A program made the position numbers and the translations under genes. From Spongospora subterranea (Eukaryota > Endomyxa > Phytomyxea > Plasmodiophorida > Plasmodiophoridae): a DNA stretch of 18,011 nucleotides. Positions 1 through 9,297 of the stretch are shown piece by piece. Location: positions 1 through 18,011 of the forward strand of contig OUQQ01000427.1 in the NCBI GenBank assembly GCA_900404475.1. The letters are read 5' to 3'. The notes under the pieces were generated by a model that did no database searches, was not told the origin of the DNA, and saw only the letters and a program-made list of their open reading frames with translations. Each line of letters opens with the position of its first letter. Position 1 is the first letter of the stretch.

Positions 1-794
1 CATCGGCCATGTTAGACATCTGAATACAAAGTCAATATGTACATCACAATTTACATGGTGTCAGCAGTTCCAACTGAATAACCACATGCAAAGCGTCCGA
101 CGCAGATGATATTACCATGTGAGCTTTGAACGAGTCCATGGTAATCAAATATGATTGATTGAAAGACTTGGATGAAAGCAATTCCCGAATTTATTGTCCC
201 CATGTGTACGAGTACATTACAGGTGCTTGATGTCGGGATTACTGCAAGTCGCCATTTGAAAATTACGATGGGATTTGCGCCGCAAATGCGAATTCGTCGA
301 TTCATCGTATAACCAAGTGACTTGTGCGAAGCGACCAACAAATCTATCCATTACTGGCAGTTAAGATTTGAATAAAAAAAATCCCATTCTGCAACTCTCA
401 GCGCCATCCCATATTAAGACCGCGGCTATAGGACTTTGCGTGTCGTCAGGGCCTGTGCAAGTATGATTTAGTATTTGCAGGTAACCCATGACAAGATACA
501 GTAAAACCCCAACCTTTGACAAAAACTTCATGTAAACGAATTACAGCCCCAGGAATTGTCCATGCCCTGCAAACAATCATGCGAACAGCAGAAACGACCG
601 TTGTTCGAAGCTCGAAGGCCAAAGATCTCGAAGTCGGACGCCCCAATATTCCATTCCTCATCCATGATCGGCAGAAGTTACAGGAGGCTGCGGTAATTCG
701 CCGCTTTTATGCGAATTTAGCTTGATTTACGTTTTCACCGAACCAACAACCACATTTTTATTTTTTACTCTCCATGTCGACGAGCAGTTTCTCG
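1..794. other. Unassigned region, no gene resolved
   Basis: I could not assemble a convincing gene here. Two frames stay open for a while: a minus frame of about 96 codons (51-341) and a plus frame of about 69 codons (516-725). Neither has a recognisable motif, neither could be extended by a plausible short intron, and both start on non-ATG codons or lack a good start. The right end of the region runs into the C-terminal remnant of the DDE transposase. Confidence 0.5.
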
Positions 795-1335
795 TTTTTT
801 CTTTCAGCGCCGGAAGGTCAAAAAGTTGCTCGGTTTTCATTAGCAAATGCACCAGATTAGCGTAAGCTGTGAAACAAGTTGGATGAAAATCCCGTCCGTG
901 CCTGAACAAACGCATTGAAAGACATCCAAAGTTTCTCATCCTTGCGTTGATGGACTAATGCCTTGCGCCCATCAAGTGAATTTCCGAGTTGAGCTGGGTT
1001 TGCACAGGGGTGGCCTCAGTTTTCGGGAACGATGTGAAGAAATTTTGGTGACCATCGCGGTAACCTCTGTCTGCGCATGCTTTTTCGCCTGATATCATTC
1101 TAGGAACCAGACAATGTCTGGCTAATTTGAGATCCGGCCATAATCCACAAGGCACCCCACCAGATATATGGACAATCTTTGAACATCCAAATGCGGTGAC
1201 AATATCATACCTGAGTCCTGAATGGGCAAACTTGTGGCTAAAATCTTCCTTTGACCATGTGGAACGCTCATAAACTTGAAAGTCTATGCCGTAGACATGC
1301 AAGTGGTACATCCGACCAAGGATTACGGTAAACAC
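795..1335 (-). pseudogene. Broken DDE transposase (IS5/PIF-Harbinger-like)
   Basis: This looks like the catalytic half of a DDE-type DNA transposase, which cuts and joins element ends. On the minus strand, 955-1335 encodes a stretch with the family landmarks in order: a degenerate first-Asp region (YGIDFQVYE, where DGTDF-type sequence is expected), SHKFAHSGLRYDI, HISGGVPCGLWPDLKLAR with the second Asp, and GEKACADRGYRD. After a stop at 955-957 and a frame change, 727-939 continues with NFGCLSMRLFRHGRDFHPTC, which matches the usual C-terminal pattern (fuller R-H-E, N-x-R, F-R-H, H, C/F) of this family. The N-terminal half, including any DNA-binding domain, is missing and there is no ATG at the open end. 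It is therefore a relic. Assignment to the general superfamily is fairly safe; the exact family is inferred. No terminal inverted repeats or target duplication were found next to it. Confidence 0.7.
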
Positions 1336-2170
1336 TAGGAATGTGGCATGGCGCTAAACGTCAATGGTGAATGGCATGAATCGCAATTGACACCAGAACT
1401 GCAAAATATTATTGGCAAACAGATCGTATCCACTTCAATGGCGTTCTTGTTCCCGCCCCTGAGCTTTGAGGCTAATGTAACGTTCGATCCAATAAAAACC
1501 GTGCTTACATTTTGTCAATAATCCTCTGCAGTTCGGGTATCAATTACACACCATATATATCGTCCTCCATTTATATTGCGCCGTTTCCGTAATAATTATG
1601 TCTGATGAATCCGCTTTAATTCCCCAAATGCAGAATTACCGTGCGGTCCACGCTAATACCTGTGACCGACTCGGAAATTAGAGGTTGACAAAAAGTGCGG
1701 TCCGGACTACGGTAATTGCGGTCATCGGTGTATACTCCGTGTATGAGAACGGGAATTCATTGAACCATAATCGATTTGACTGCGACGAGCATGTAATTTT
1801 GAAGTCGTTCAAGAGCATGGAGAAGATATCTTCCAACTCAAATCCAACGTGAATCTTAACACGGATGAGACAGATGTCGAATACGATGCAAACGAATGAT
1901 ATTCAAATGATCTCATGTTTACAGATGCGCTATTGCAACGAGTTATCTCTTGTATTTGATGTAATTGTTTTAAGCATCCTTAATTAGTCTCAATGCTGTC
2001 GTACGATGCTCTGTAGATCTGATTGAGGTGATACATTTTTTGTTGCAATGAAAGGAAACTGTTTGCTTCCAATGACGTTGGTTGCCTCGCCACCATTGCG
2101 TTGTAAACGGGGTTCAATCTGAATGTGATTGCAAACAGGCATGCTGCATTTACACGCCCCAATGCTAGGG
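1336..2170. other. Unassigned region
   Basis: All frames are heavily interrupted. The left end may hold degraded N-terminal sequence of the transposase, but I could not recognise it. The only open stretch (1980-2162, minus) is about 60 codons with no motif. I see no RNA gene, tandem repeat or promoter that I can support. Confidence 0.5.
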
Positions 2171-2309
2171 CAAACCGTGGGAGGATGATGATGACCTTAC
2201 CATAGAGCAGCCTATTGGTAAGGAGATGTCATTCCGACAATTCCGATTTCAAGATGGGAATGGCATTGCCTTACCAATAGGCTGGAGTCACCACCATCCT
2301 CCCGTTTAG
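2171..2309. repeat. Imperfect inverted repeat (foldback/MITE-like hairpin)
   Basis: Two arms of about 50-60 nt face each other around a loop of roughly 20 nt. The left arm (2171-2235) contains GGGAGGATGATGATGACC, then CAGCCTATTGGTAAGG, then GTCATTCC. The reverse complement of the right arm (2257-2309) contains GGGAGGATGGTGGTGAC, then CAGCCTATTGGTAAGG exactly, then GCCATTCC. The left arm carries an extra insertion of about 10 nt (around TTACCATAGAG). The outer ends also pair (CAAACCGTGGGAGG against CTAAACGGGAGG). No open frame crosses it convincingly. It could be a small foldback or MITE element, or a transcribed hairpin precursor. The structure is plain in the sequence; its origin is inferred. 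Confidence 0.85.
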
Positions 2310-2875
2310 TATATCGGTACTCCGAGTCAGCAATACTCTCCGGACACATTTGCATATTGCAAGGCCATCTGGCATAATCGGACTATAAAGCTCTACAGTT
2401 CTGTCATTAGAGAGAAACTGACAGGTGAGTGTGTACACACTACACATGGGACTCATTAACAATCTGACAAGGGATTGAAGAGAGGATAAACCTTCCAATC
2501 AATTGATCCTCTTTTAATCCATTTGCACCATTATTGAGGGAGTTCCAAAAATAGATCCCGTTTTCAAAAACTTGTCAGTAATCCATTTATGACACGATTG
2601 CTCGTTGGATTTTTCAAGACGCAACTTGTGCTCTAACATTGTAGGGGTCCAATTTTCACCAGAAAAAGAACTGTCCACTCTAATTACAGTAATGTTACAC
2701 CGACGGTAGAGTGTTAACCAACCACAGTATGGATTATCACCAACCTGGGTCTTCGCCAACTAAATGATAAAGTGTGACAAGGAGTTGACGACCACCCCAA
2801 GACTGGATCAGAAACATTCAAGAGTGGGATTGCCTGCAACCAAGATAGGTTCACCAACACCCCTGCAATCAGATT
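2310..2875. other. Unassigned region
   Basis: On the minus strand two successive open stretches (2514-2759 and 2271-2498) have protein-like composition, but they are separated by stops, start on non-ATG codons and show no motif I recognise. They could be decayed coding sequence from a mobile element. Nothing else is supported here. Confidence 0.4.
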
Positions 2876-3195
2876 ATGGCTGACTCTGCTAGTGAATCCG
2901 TCTCTGACAATGGCAATGATTGGCTTGCTGTAGAGATCGGCATTCCTGACGCATCTGCGTTGAAGGCAGTTATAAAGTCATGGCATCGCATAGCCATTGC
3001 AGCGTCCAGCCAACCGGTTTTTGAACGTTCGCAGACGACACCGTGGTCGCGTTCACAGAAATATCAATGGTCGAGGACGAGGTCGGGGTAATCCCGTTCC
3101 CGGAAGATCACCAATTGGTCACCGCCTTCGTCATTGTCGAGCCGCTGGTCCAGGGAGGGGCAGATTGGCAAGCCCGGCCCTCGAGCTCGATTGAT
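2876..3195 (+). CDS. Possible small gene, frame ambiguous
   Basis: An ATG at 2876 opens an acidic N-terminal frame (MADSASESVSDNGNDWLA) that reads about 30-35 codons before losing coding character. From about 3035 two other frames compete. One is Arg/Gly-rich (NGRGRGRGNPVPG), ends at a TGA near 3194, and could be joined by a 58-nt GT-AG intron starting after codon AA of the lysine near 2978. The other is acidic (MVEDEVGVIPFPEDHQ), has strongly C/G-biased third positions, and ends at the TGA near 3207, but I found no donor in the right phase. I cannot decide between them, and no family is recognised. Start, splice and even strand should be treated as provisional. Confidence 0.25.
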
Positions 3196-3207
3196 ACATA
3201 TGAATGA

Positions 3208-3497
3208 ACTATGTACTGAATATCCCAAAGATAAATGAATTATCTATAGCCGAACGCGAACGGCTAATTATCATTTTGATTATCCCAATTTTTAGCAATT
3301 TTGAGGCTGTCTATTTTCGCTAACACAACATTGGCAGTTAACACAACTTTGGTAGTGTTTTCCATTTTCAACAATGTTCGAATGAATAATATGAAGGTGT
3401 GCAAAACGATTGCAAAAATAGTTGACAGAAATTTGCAATGTAAAATCGTCCCTTTCTCAGCGCGGTGAATCTACCTTGACATTAGTTGTCGATGACC
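3208..3497. other. AT-rich intergenic stretch
   Basis: The sequence is visibly richer in A and T than its neighbours and all frames are closed. A short imperfect direct repeat occurs near 3320-3355 (AACACAACATTGGCAGTTAACACAACTTTGGTAG reads as two related halves of about 17 nt). It lies downstream of the minus-strand gene ending at 3498 and may serve as its 3' region. Confidence 0.4.
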
Positions 3498-3946
3498 CTA
3501 TTCTGGTCGTTGGTGATCCAATACCAACTCATACGAGGTTGGTTTGCCCAGAAATAAGAGTGGTCGGGCCCTAACTTTACCCATATTCAGGTTTGGGTGT
3601 TCATAACCCCAATCTTGGGCAATGACCGCCCTTGTTTCACGTGCTGCATTCTCGACTTGTGCTTCAAAGTTGATCAGTGCTGCAGCCGTTGGCGCTAACA
3701 CGACGTCCTGCTGTGAGTCGAGAGTTACTTTGAATGAGTCAAACGAAAATGAGATTCCAGATAAGACCCCTTTTTCGTCCACGTTTTCTATGAGGAATCT
3801 TCAAGCGCATGTTCCTGCTCTGTTCACGATAACACAAAGGGCAACAGACGACCAAGGGGTGACAGTTCATACCTGGTTTCTCTGAGGAAGGCAAAATTGC
3901 ACGTTGAGATTTTTTTTTGTGATGCCGATTCTAACGAATCATTCAT
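3498..3946 (-). CDS. Two-exon orphan gene, 124 aa
   Basis: I do not recognise this protein. Exon 1 is 3946-3873, from an ATG (MNDSLESASQKKISTCNFAF), and exon 2 is 3798-3498, ending at TAG. They are joined by a 74-nt intron (3799-3872) with donor GTATGA, the same donor as the first IFT27 intron, and acceptor GAAG. Both exons keep one fr frame across the junction (...FLRET / RFLIENVDEKG...), and the intron removes an in-frame TGA. The protein is hydrophilic, with a run of nine A in exon 1 encoding QKK. It has no signal peptide, membrane segment or obvious metal-binding motif. Possible features are a Phe/Ser-rich segment (SGISFSFDSF) and a C-terminal half with NMGKVRARPLLFLGKP. The structure is inferred from frames and intron size only. 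No similar protein is seen in the window. Confidence 0.45.
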
Positions 3947-4183
3947 GTTCAACAGGTAATTTATAGAACAGAAGTCGGCTGATGACAGTCATGTATGTTC
4001 TTCAGCTCACATCTGCCCAATCAAACTCCAATCAGCATAAAACTGCATCGAATTCGCACTTTGTTTTTAAAACGAATTTTTGAAATTGTATATATTTCGT
4101 GTCGTGATTGTGGTAGATGAAGTTAGCGGCGATCAACAAGAGTAGCAGTAAATGTCTCAACGTGAACTCATGAGCATGAACAG
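3947..4183. other. Upstream region between divergent genes
   Basis: This stretch separates the minus-strand orphan (start 3946) from the plus-strand fragment at 4184. Short ATG frames occur near 4115 (ATGAAGTTAGCGGCGATC) and at 4152, and one of them could be the missing first exon of the next gene, but no donor and acceptor pair gives a consistent phase. A T-rich block lies at 4060-4095. Confidence 0.35.
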
Positions 4184-4528
4184 CGCTTGATCTCAATCGT
4201 TTTGGACCTCATTGACTTCGTCGATGGGGACGTATTAACCGGAAAGCAATTGGAATCACGACGCCTTGTTCGTGTTGTTGAATTCGGCGTTTTGCTTGAG
4301 CGGTATATTCAGTGGACGAATAATCGTGCAAAATTGGTGGTTGGTGGTGAAGCTCCAGGTTCGGGTCGTCGCCTCGACTGCCACTGAGTTTATCATGGTC
4401 GTTTTCCTTTGGCTATGGATGTTGTTGATGATATGGCTGCCCCTGACGATGCCCACGACCTTCACCCCGCAAAACGTGATTACAAATCGATTGTTGGTCA
4501 TGTCCCACCCTATCAAATTCAGAACTAA
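4184..4528 (+). CDS. Unidentified gene fragment, 5' end unresolved
   Basis: One reading frame looks coding on both sides of an in-frame TGA at 4385-4387. Upstream it reads LISIVLDLIDFVDGDVLTGK to NRAKLVVGG; downstream it reads GRFPLAMDVVDDMAAPDDAH and closes at TAA 4526-4528. A 42- or 45-nt GT-AG intron (4347-4388 or 4344-4388) would remove the TGA and keep the frame, so the stop may be intronic. A single-base mutation in a decaying gene is the alternative. No in-frame ATG is found before 4184 and a first exon could not be joined. The 3' end is also uncertain, because a further intron starting near 4494 could lead into 4547-4601. No family is recognised and the reading is low confidence. Confidence 0.3.
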
Positions 4529-4670
4529 TTCACCACAGCAAAGTTGAATATAATGGGGGATCATAATCGGTGTTTAACACCTAACAACCGTTCGTCTCAT
4601 CCATAACTCTGAACTCATCCTTTTCCCATTGTCGAACCGCGTTGCTGTTGCGCCATATCTTATTATATCA

Positions 4671-6868
4671 ATGGGTGTCCTCAAGTTGTTGGTATTGGTG
4701 GTGGTGGCGATCAGACCGACTCGATCAGTGACAACCGAACATGGTCATGGTTGGGTCGAACCGCTTGGCTCCGGTCAGGCCAATGCCGCCACAACAATCG
4801 CCTCCTCGACTATCTCGGTATGGATGGGGGAATGTCGCTCCAAAGAATTGCAAAATGCTGAGACCATTGGTGATTGCAGGACACAATGTCGTCATCGCCG
4901 GAGTGGGCAATGCCCCATGACAAGACCCAACGTGTAAACTATCCAGTATTGAAATATTCGACATTTGAGTCGAATTTGTTGAAACGCACGATTGATTTGT
5001 TCAAAATCGATCGTGTCGACCAGTTTGGTGAAAGTTCTGCGATGAATGTGGTCGTTCAGCTCATCATCCAATAGAGATTCGGCTTGTTAAGTGCGTTTTT
5101 AGGAATGGGACTCGAGCCCGGGTTCGAAAATTGACGAGTCCCATATCAGTATCGATTCTCAACAGTTAATCGAAGAGCGCAAGAACCTCCATTGCCTGAT
5201 CGATCTAAATCGAATTCCAACTGATTCGGAAATTTTGCCGTCTAAGGACTTTCTCGAGAATCTCGTGCCCGATAACAGCAACGCCCACCAGTTTGGTGAC
5301 AGTTCTTCCAGAAACTTAGCTGTTCAGTCCATGACCAAATTGTGTGTCGCTTTACTAAGTTCGTGTTAGGATTGGACCCTGAGCACGAGTTCAAACCGTG
5401 ATGCATCCCGTATCAGTATTAATGGTCAACAGTCAATTCCAAACGTAGAGGGTAAAACTTTCGATTGCCGCATCGAAAATACAAGTAATTCAAAAAACCA
5501 GCCAGATGATATTCGTGAGAATTTCGTGCCAGTAAGAGGTTGCCGATAATCCTCATCACCAATATCTGATTATGTCGTACTAGGAGGAGCAGACTCACAA
5601 AATGGTTGAGGTTCGTAATATCAAATACCTGGTGGGATTGAAAATTCTCTGTCGGCACATAAACTGGGACCTGGATGAGGTCAAAGACTATGATAGCCTC
5701 TGTGTGTTTCTGGTCAGAACTCTGGTTTCCCGCTCTGTCTGGGATTTGATCATCACAAACGGTATCGTCTGTTTAGGGAAACGAGACGAATTCAAAACAG
5801 GTCGAGTTTCACGACAGTTTGGCCATAATGGATCACATGATGGAATTACTCGGAAAGTCGGGGCGGGATACCGTTGAGGTCGGACAAAACAAGGTCTATG
5901 TTCCTGATACTAGGCTAATTGCCAAGGCAACCAGCACCCTTCAAAAACTGATCCTAATTTCGAATTTTGTTTTGAAACTGGGCTCTTGCAGAAGATCGCT
6001 CTGCAGTATTATCCCTAATGTGATTATTTGTCTCAAGCGCACCTGTATCCCCGTCCTTCAATGTCTCGTGAAATGTTGTGGCAAAAACATGGACCTGTTC
6101 CAGACACGTTGGGGAACGCGTTTCAACTACCGTAATTTTGGATTGACATCCTGCCCCGGTCGTGGATCAAATCATAACACCTGCGGTTACCACAGGACGA
6201 AAATCGTCAGAAAACCTGACAGAGACAAAGACTCCGGTTCATTGGATCTCAAAGCTCTTGTTCTGGCTGTTTCATTGTCAAAAACCGCAAAAGAAAAACT
6301 CAAACTGTGCGGTGAATTCAACGAGAAATACCGATCAAGTGGCCCCGCAACTCAAAAACGTCTCCGATCATATCATAACCAGTCTCCGAGACCCATCTGG
6401 GGGTGCTTTGTTCATCACTGTGGCCAAAATTTTAATGAGTGGATTCGAAAATGGGGCGATCAATTCACACATGGGGGATTCAGAAGGCGGAAATGTCATG
6501 GCTTAAAGTCCCTTCAATGCGGATGGATTGACCGACCATTTGATATTCCTGCAAGACTTGATCTTCGCGGTAAATCAACCCGAGTCCTCCTCCCAGCGCT
6601 TTCCGCAATTCTCGAAGAGTATGATCAGTTCGTGATTACGAAGACAGCATCACAGAGGCCGCCTAATCCGGATTTAACCGCTCTGATCAACAAATGCCGT
6701 CCTATTTACAATTGTTTACATCGTCATTGCGCTGGAAGTGTTGAGGAATTTGTTCGGAGATGGGGACGATTAGTATTCTACACCACGTTCAGTCGAAATT
6801 ACTGTCCTGGAACAGGCACAATGGAATATGATATCTGTCCATATAATTCTCTGCCATCCCAAGTTTAG
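4671..6868 (+). CDS. Predicted secreted repeat protein with a triplicated Cys/Trp domain (644 aa)
   Basis: Six exons are proposed: 4671-4817, 4880-5053, 5103-5321, 5370-5531, 5584-5724, 5777-6868. The introns are 62, 49, 48, 52 and 52 nt, all GT-AG and all phase 0. Exon 1 begins with a hydrophobic stretch (MGVLKLLVLVVVAI) that could be a signal peptide. Exons 2-4 are diverged copies of one another: EWDSSPGSKIDESHISID against DWTLSTSSNRDASRISIN, and VDQFGESS against AHQFGDSS. The large last exon carries three copies of P-x3-C-x4-C-x10-W-G-x8-F-x4-C-x-G-x(5-8)-C-x-[YW], at about residues 373-419, 487-531 and 590-637. I recognise no known domain. If the protein is secreted, the cysteines may form disulphides; the HCG/CCG pairs would also allow metal binding. 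The last exon is a continuous open frame and is the safest part; the first ATG and the last donor (5725, or 5713) are least certain. The last exon shows no introns, unlike the conserved genes nearby. Confidence 0.6.
5015..5531 (+). repeat. Tandem diverged duplication of an exon plus its upstream intron
   Basis: The segment 5015-5220 aligns with 5284-5495. Matching landmarks, in order, are: CCAGTTTGGTGA[AC]AGTTCT, the donor GTTCAG, the acceptor T(G)TTAG, the codons after it, ATATCAGTAT or GTATCAGTAT followed by CAACAGT, and ATTGCC or ATTGCCGCATCGA. The intron is copied with the exon (49 and 48 nt). The first 21 codons of the two exons align without gaps, and differences respect the reading frame. 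This supports both the splice sites and the frame of the enclosing gene. The second copy ends earlier because its exon is cut by a GTAAGA donor at 5532. Confidence 0.8.
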
Positions 6869-7591
6869 ATCAAGGTGGACCCTCCAATATAGATGAAGTT
6901 AATAAACCTGATTAGCATAAGAGTAATTTCACAAGGCGTTATAGGATTTTTCTGTTGTATTTATATCAACTTTTATCGATATAATTCCGTTGGGGTCTTT
7001 GACACAAACCCAATTACTGAAAATGGGAAAACGCATCACGATGAATCGACTTGTCGACAAATGGGATATAGCCGGGTTATAACATACAGATTGTGATATT
7101 TTATATATCCAGCCAACAATCACAATAGAAGCGAATGTTCTAAATTGACCATAGCGGTCGAGGGAGTCTGTTGCCATATTTCACCTGGTCAAAGTATTAT
7201 TCAAATAACACGACATCGCCGACCACAACACTATTTCATGAATCTGACCCGTCATCTCCATTGGATACGATTTGATCAACCGCCGCTCCGCCATCTTCAA
7301 ATGTCAATCTTTCCTCAGGTATTATCCGACCCTATATCGCTGAAATACGCTCCGAATTCCCCGAACTCGCATCGCCAGGCCTCATTGGTTCGTTCTGGTA
7401 ATCGTGCAAAACGGAATTGATTAGCGACTGTGCTCCAATTGCAGTAATTTAATTCTATATTCCCTTCATATACGTGTTTTCAGACGAAGAATATGGTGAA
7501 ATGGCGAGGTCCTGCCAGGGCAATCGAAACCATCACGAAATGCAACATCATGTCAACCCACTTGGTTTGGTTTGGTATAGAAAGGATCGCG
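6869..7591. other. Unassigned region between the repeat protein gene and the retroelement
   Basis: Short protein-like stretches exist on the plus strand, for example IIRPYIAEIRSEFPELA near 7318-7370, followed by a possible intron and EEYGEMARSCQGNRNHHE near 7490-7550. I could not join them into a gene with a start codon, and the last would run into the candidate LTR. A small AT-rich frame at 6893 has no recognisable features. An imperfect TTTGG microsatellite lies at 7562-7575. Confidence 0.4.
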
Positions 7592-7752
7592 TGTTGTTAT
7601 CGGCCGATGTGCTGCCGCCCGGTCAACAGTAACCAGGGAGGAATAGCGATGAAAGGTGAGGAGATGATGAAGAGAGAGAAGAAAGAAGTAGTGTTTATTA
7701 GAGAGGAAAAGAGTACCGACGGGACAGGACAGGGGGGTCAAGGAGTAGAACA
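7592..7752 (-). repeat. Candidate LTR of the Ty3/Gypsy element
   Basis: Read on the minus strand, the segment starts with TGTTCTACTCC directly after a purine run (ACAGGGGAA) that would fit a polypurine tract, and ends ...GATAACAACA, giving the expected TG...CA ends. It contains AATAAA, a possible polyadenylation signal, in TAATAAACACTAC, and lies just downstream of the element's chromodomain, where a 3' LTR belongs. No second copy is present in the window, so both ends and the assignment are inferred. Confidence 0.35.
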
Positions 7753-7762
7753 TTCCCCTGTT

Positions 7763-9170
7763 TTAAATCAGGCCCTGGAGGAGTTCGGCAAAAAGTGGCT
7801 CAATGGGACGTGCTTGGAGAAAGGATTTCACAAACTGAGGAACATCCGAAGCAATTGAGATAAACGGCTCCCAGGTGATATCTGATGGCTCAAAACCCTG
7901 CCAACCGAACAGCAGTTCGGTATTAGCGTTGCGCCTCAAATAGCAAATGGAGGAGACGTTATATGCAGCACCCTGCGATGCGATATTGAAGAAGGGGCGT
8001 TGTGAGGTTGAGGGTCTTGTCATGATAATACATCAGACGTTGGCAATGCATTGCCGAGATGTCCCAAGTGATCAAATTTTTTACAATGAACACGTGCGCG
8101 TTGACCACGTCAACAATCGGTGCTGGACCAACCAAGTTAACACAGAATTTGATACTCTGACTCGGTGAAGAGTAGAGCACATAATCGCCTGTAGTAAAAT
8201 TAAAGTCGACGGTGGAACTGTGATTTCGACAAGATCGGGTGCTTCTGGGGGCGTTGTCTGAATACACGATCAGCCACTTCCTTGTGCATGGAATCCAGAG
8301 CGTCAGAAAGAGCGACTGTGATCTCATTGATTCTCTGTTGAGCTATAGGAACACTAACATTGGTATCACTGTGAGGAAGGAAAATTGACGACAATAAACA
8401 AAAAGGTTGAAAGCCTGTGAAAATGGTGACGGGACAGAAACCGATCTTGGGACGAACACGATGGTTGAGGACCACATTGACGAGAGGAAGAATATACGGT
8501 CAATTGTCATCGAAAGGAAGGCTGAACTCCGACAATAATTTCTTTAGAGTGGATAGAATATGTCGGTTGACGATCTGTACGGTCCCGTTGGCCCATGGAG
8601 TGTAGGTTGTAGTAAAGTGTCGAGCGATATGTTGACGAGAACACAATTCCTCATCCACACTGTTCTTGAAGTGTGATCCTTGATTAGACACGTGTTGGTA
8701 AACTATCCCGAACCGTTTAAACTAGTCGATGAGGGCGAATACCTCTGTGCAGGCGACGAAAACGATTCGATGGACCAGAGAGTCGCCTATATTGAAGAGG
8801 AACGACATATCAACATGACTGGCTCACGAAGGTGATCGACGCAAAGTTCGATGACCTGAATGAAGGAACAAAGTCCCGAGGGACTATGCCTTGTTAGATG
8901 GTTTAAGCCGACTGCATTCACTCTTACACAACGACCCGAACTTGGTTAGAGTTATCGGTGCATGTCTTGGCAGTTTTGTTCTTTGCGGACGGACATTAGA
9001 ATTTCGAGGCATTCCAGCAACGTTCGTGAAACCGCTTTTGGAAGAGTTAGACGAAATTCACTCAACCGTCGGGTTACCAATATGGTCAAGAGGTCCGAAA
9101 ATCAAAATACAAAAGTGTTCGTGAGCATATTTGGAGTGATAATCGCCCGTTGGTCTCTTGATACGCATCG
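7763..9170 (-). pseudogene. Decayed chromodomain Ty3/Gypsy retrotransposon (RNase H end, integrase, chromodomain)
   Basis: This is the 3' half of a Ty3/Gypsy pol gene with stops and frame changes. In minus-strand order it shows: the RNase H to integrase linker (FRLTLPKAVSRTLLE with VRKEQ, about 9080-8970); an integrase core (IVFVACTEVFALID, then a TAG, FKRFGIVYQHVSNQGSHFKN, then HFTTTYTPWANGTVQIVNRH, about 8820-8500); the segment MVLNHRVRPKIGFCP (8475 on); a C-terminal integrase segment (FCVNLVGPAPIVDVVNAHVF, about 8150-8090); and a chromodomain (WQGFEPSDITWEPF, about 7900) with DVPQFVKSFL. At least four frame changes separate these pieces, so the element cannot encode an intact polyprotein. 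Protease and reverse transcriptase are absent on this side. An integrase followed by a chromodomain identifies a chromovirus-like element. Confidence 0.88.
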
Positions 9171-9297
9171 CTGACCTGAATCTGAATATAACTGGATGAT
9201 CAGGTCATATATTGCTGCTGGTCAAAGGGCTCGTACACGCTCGTCATCGATTGGACAACTGGGAATCTGACGCCATTATTCGCTGACAATAGAGATC

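Noticed and set aside
5111..5146. Hairpin GGGACTCG...CGAGTCCC with GGTTCGAAA in the loop, resembling a tRNA T-arm or Pol III B box
   Set aside because: There is no D-arm, anticodon arm or A box at the right distance, and the segment is inside a duplicated exon whose codons are conserved.
5774..5776. A 15-nt intron (GTATCGTCTGTTTAG, 5762-5776), as in ciliates with tiny introns
   Set aside because: All other introns placed here are 48-75 nt, and a 52-nt intron starting at 5725 ends at the same acceptor and keeps the frame.
7493..7560. VKWRGPARAIETI on the plus strand, resembling a retroelement integrase C-terminal segment
   Set aside because: The match is about a dozen residues, has no other integrase block near it on this strand, and borders the LTR of an element on the opposite strand. 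Probably chance.
8870..9124. Plus-strand open frame with protein-like sequence (LLDGLSRLHSLLHNDPNLVR)
   Set aside because: The opposite strand encodes the RNase H to integrase linker of the Ty3/Gypsy relic (FRLTLPKAVS, VRKEQ), so this frame is its antisense shadow.
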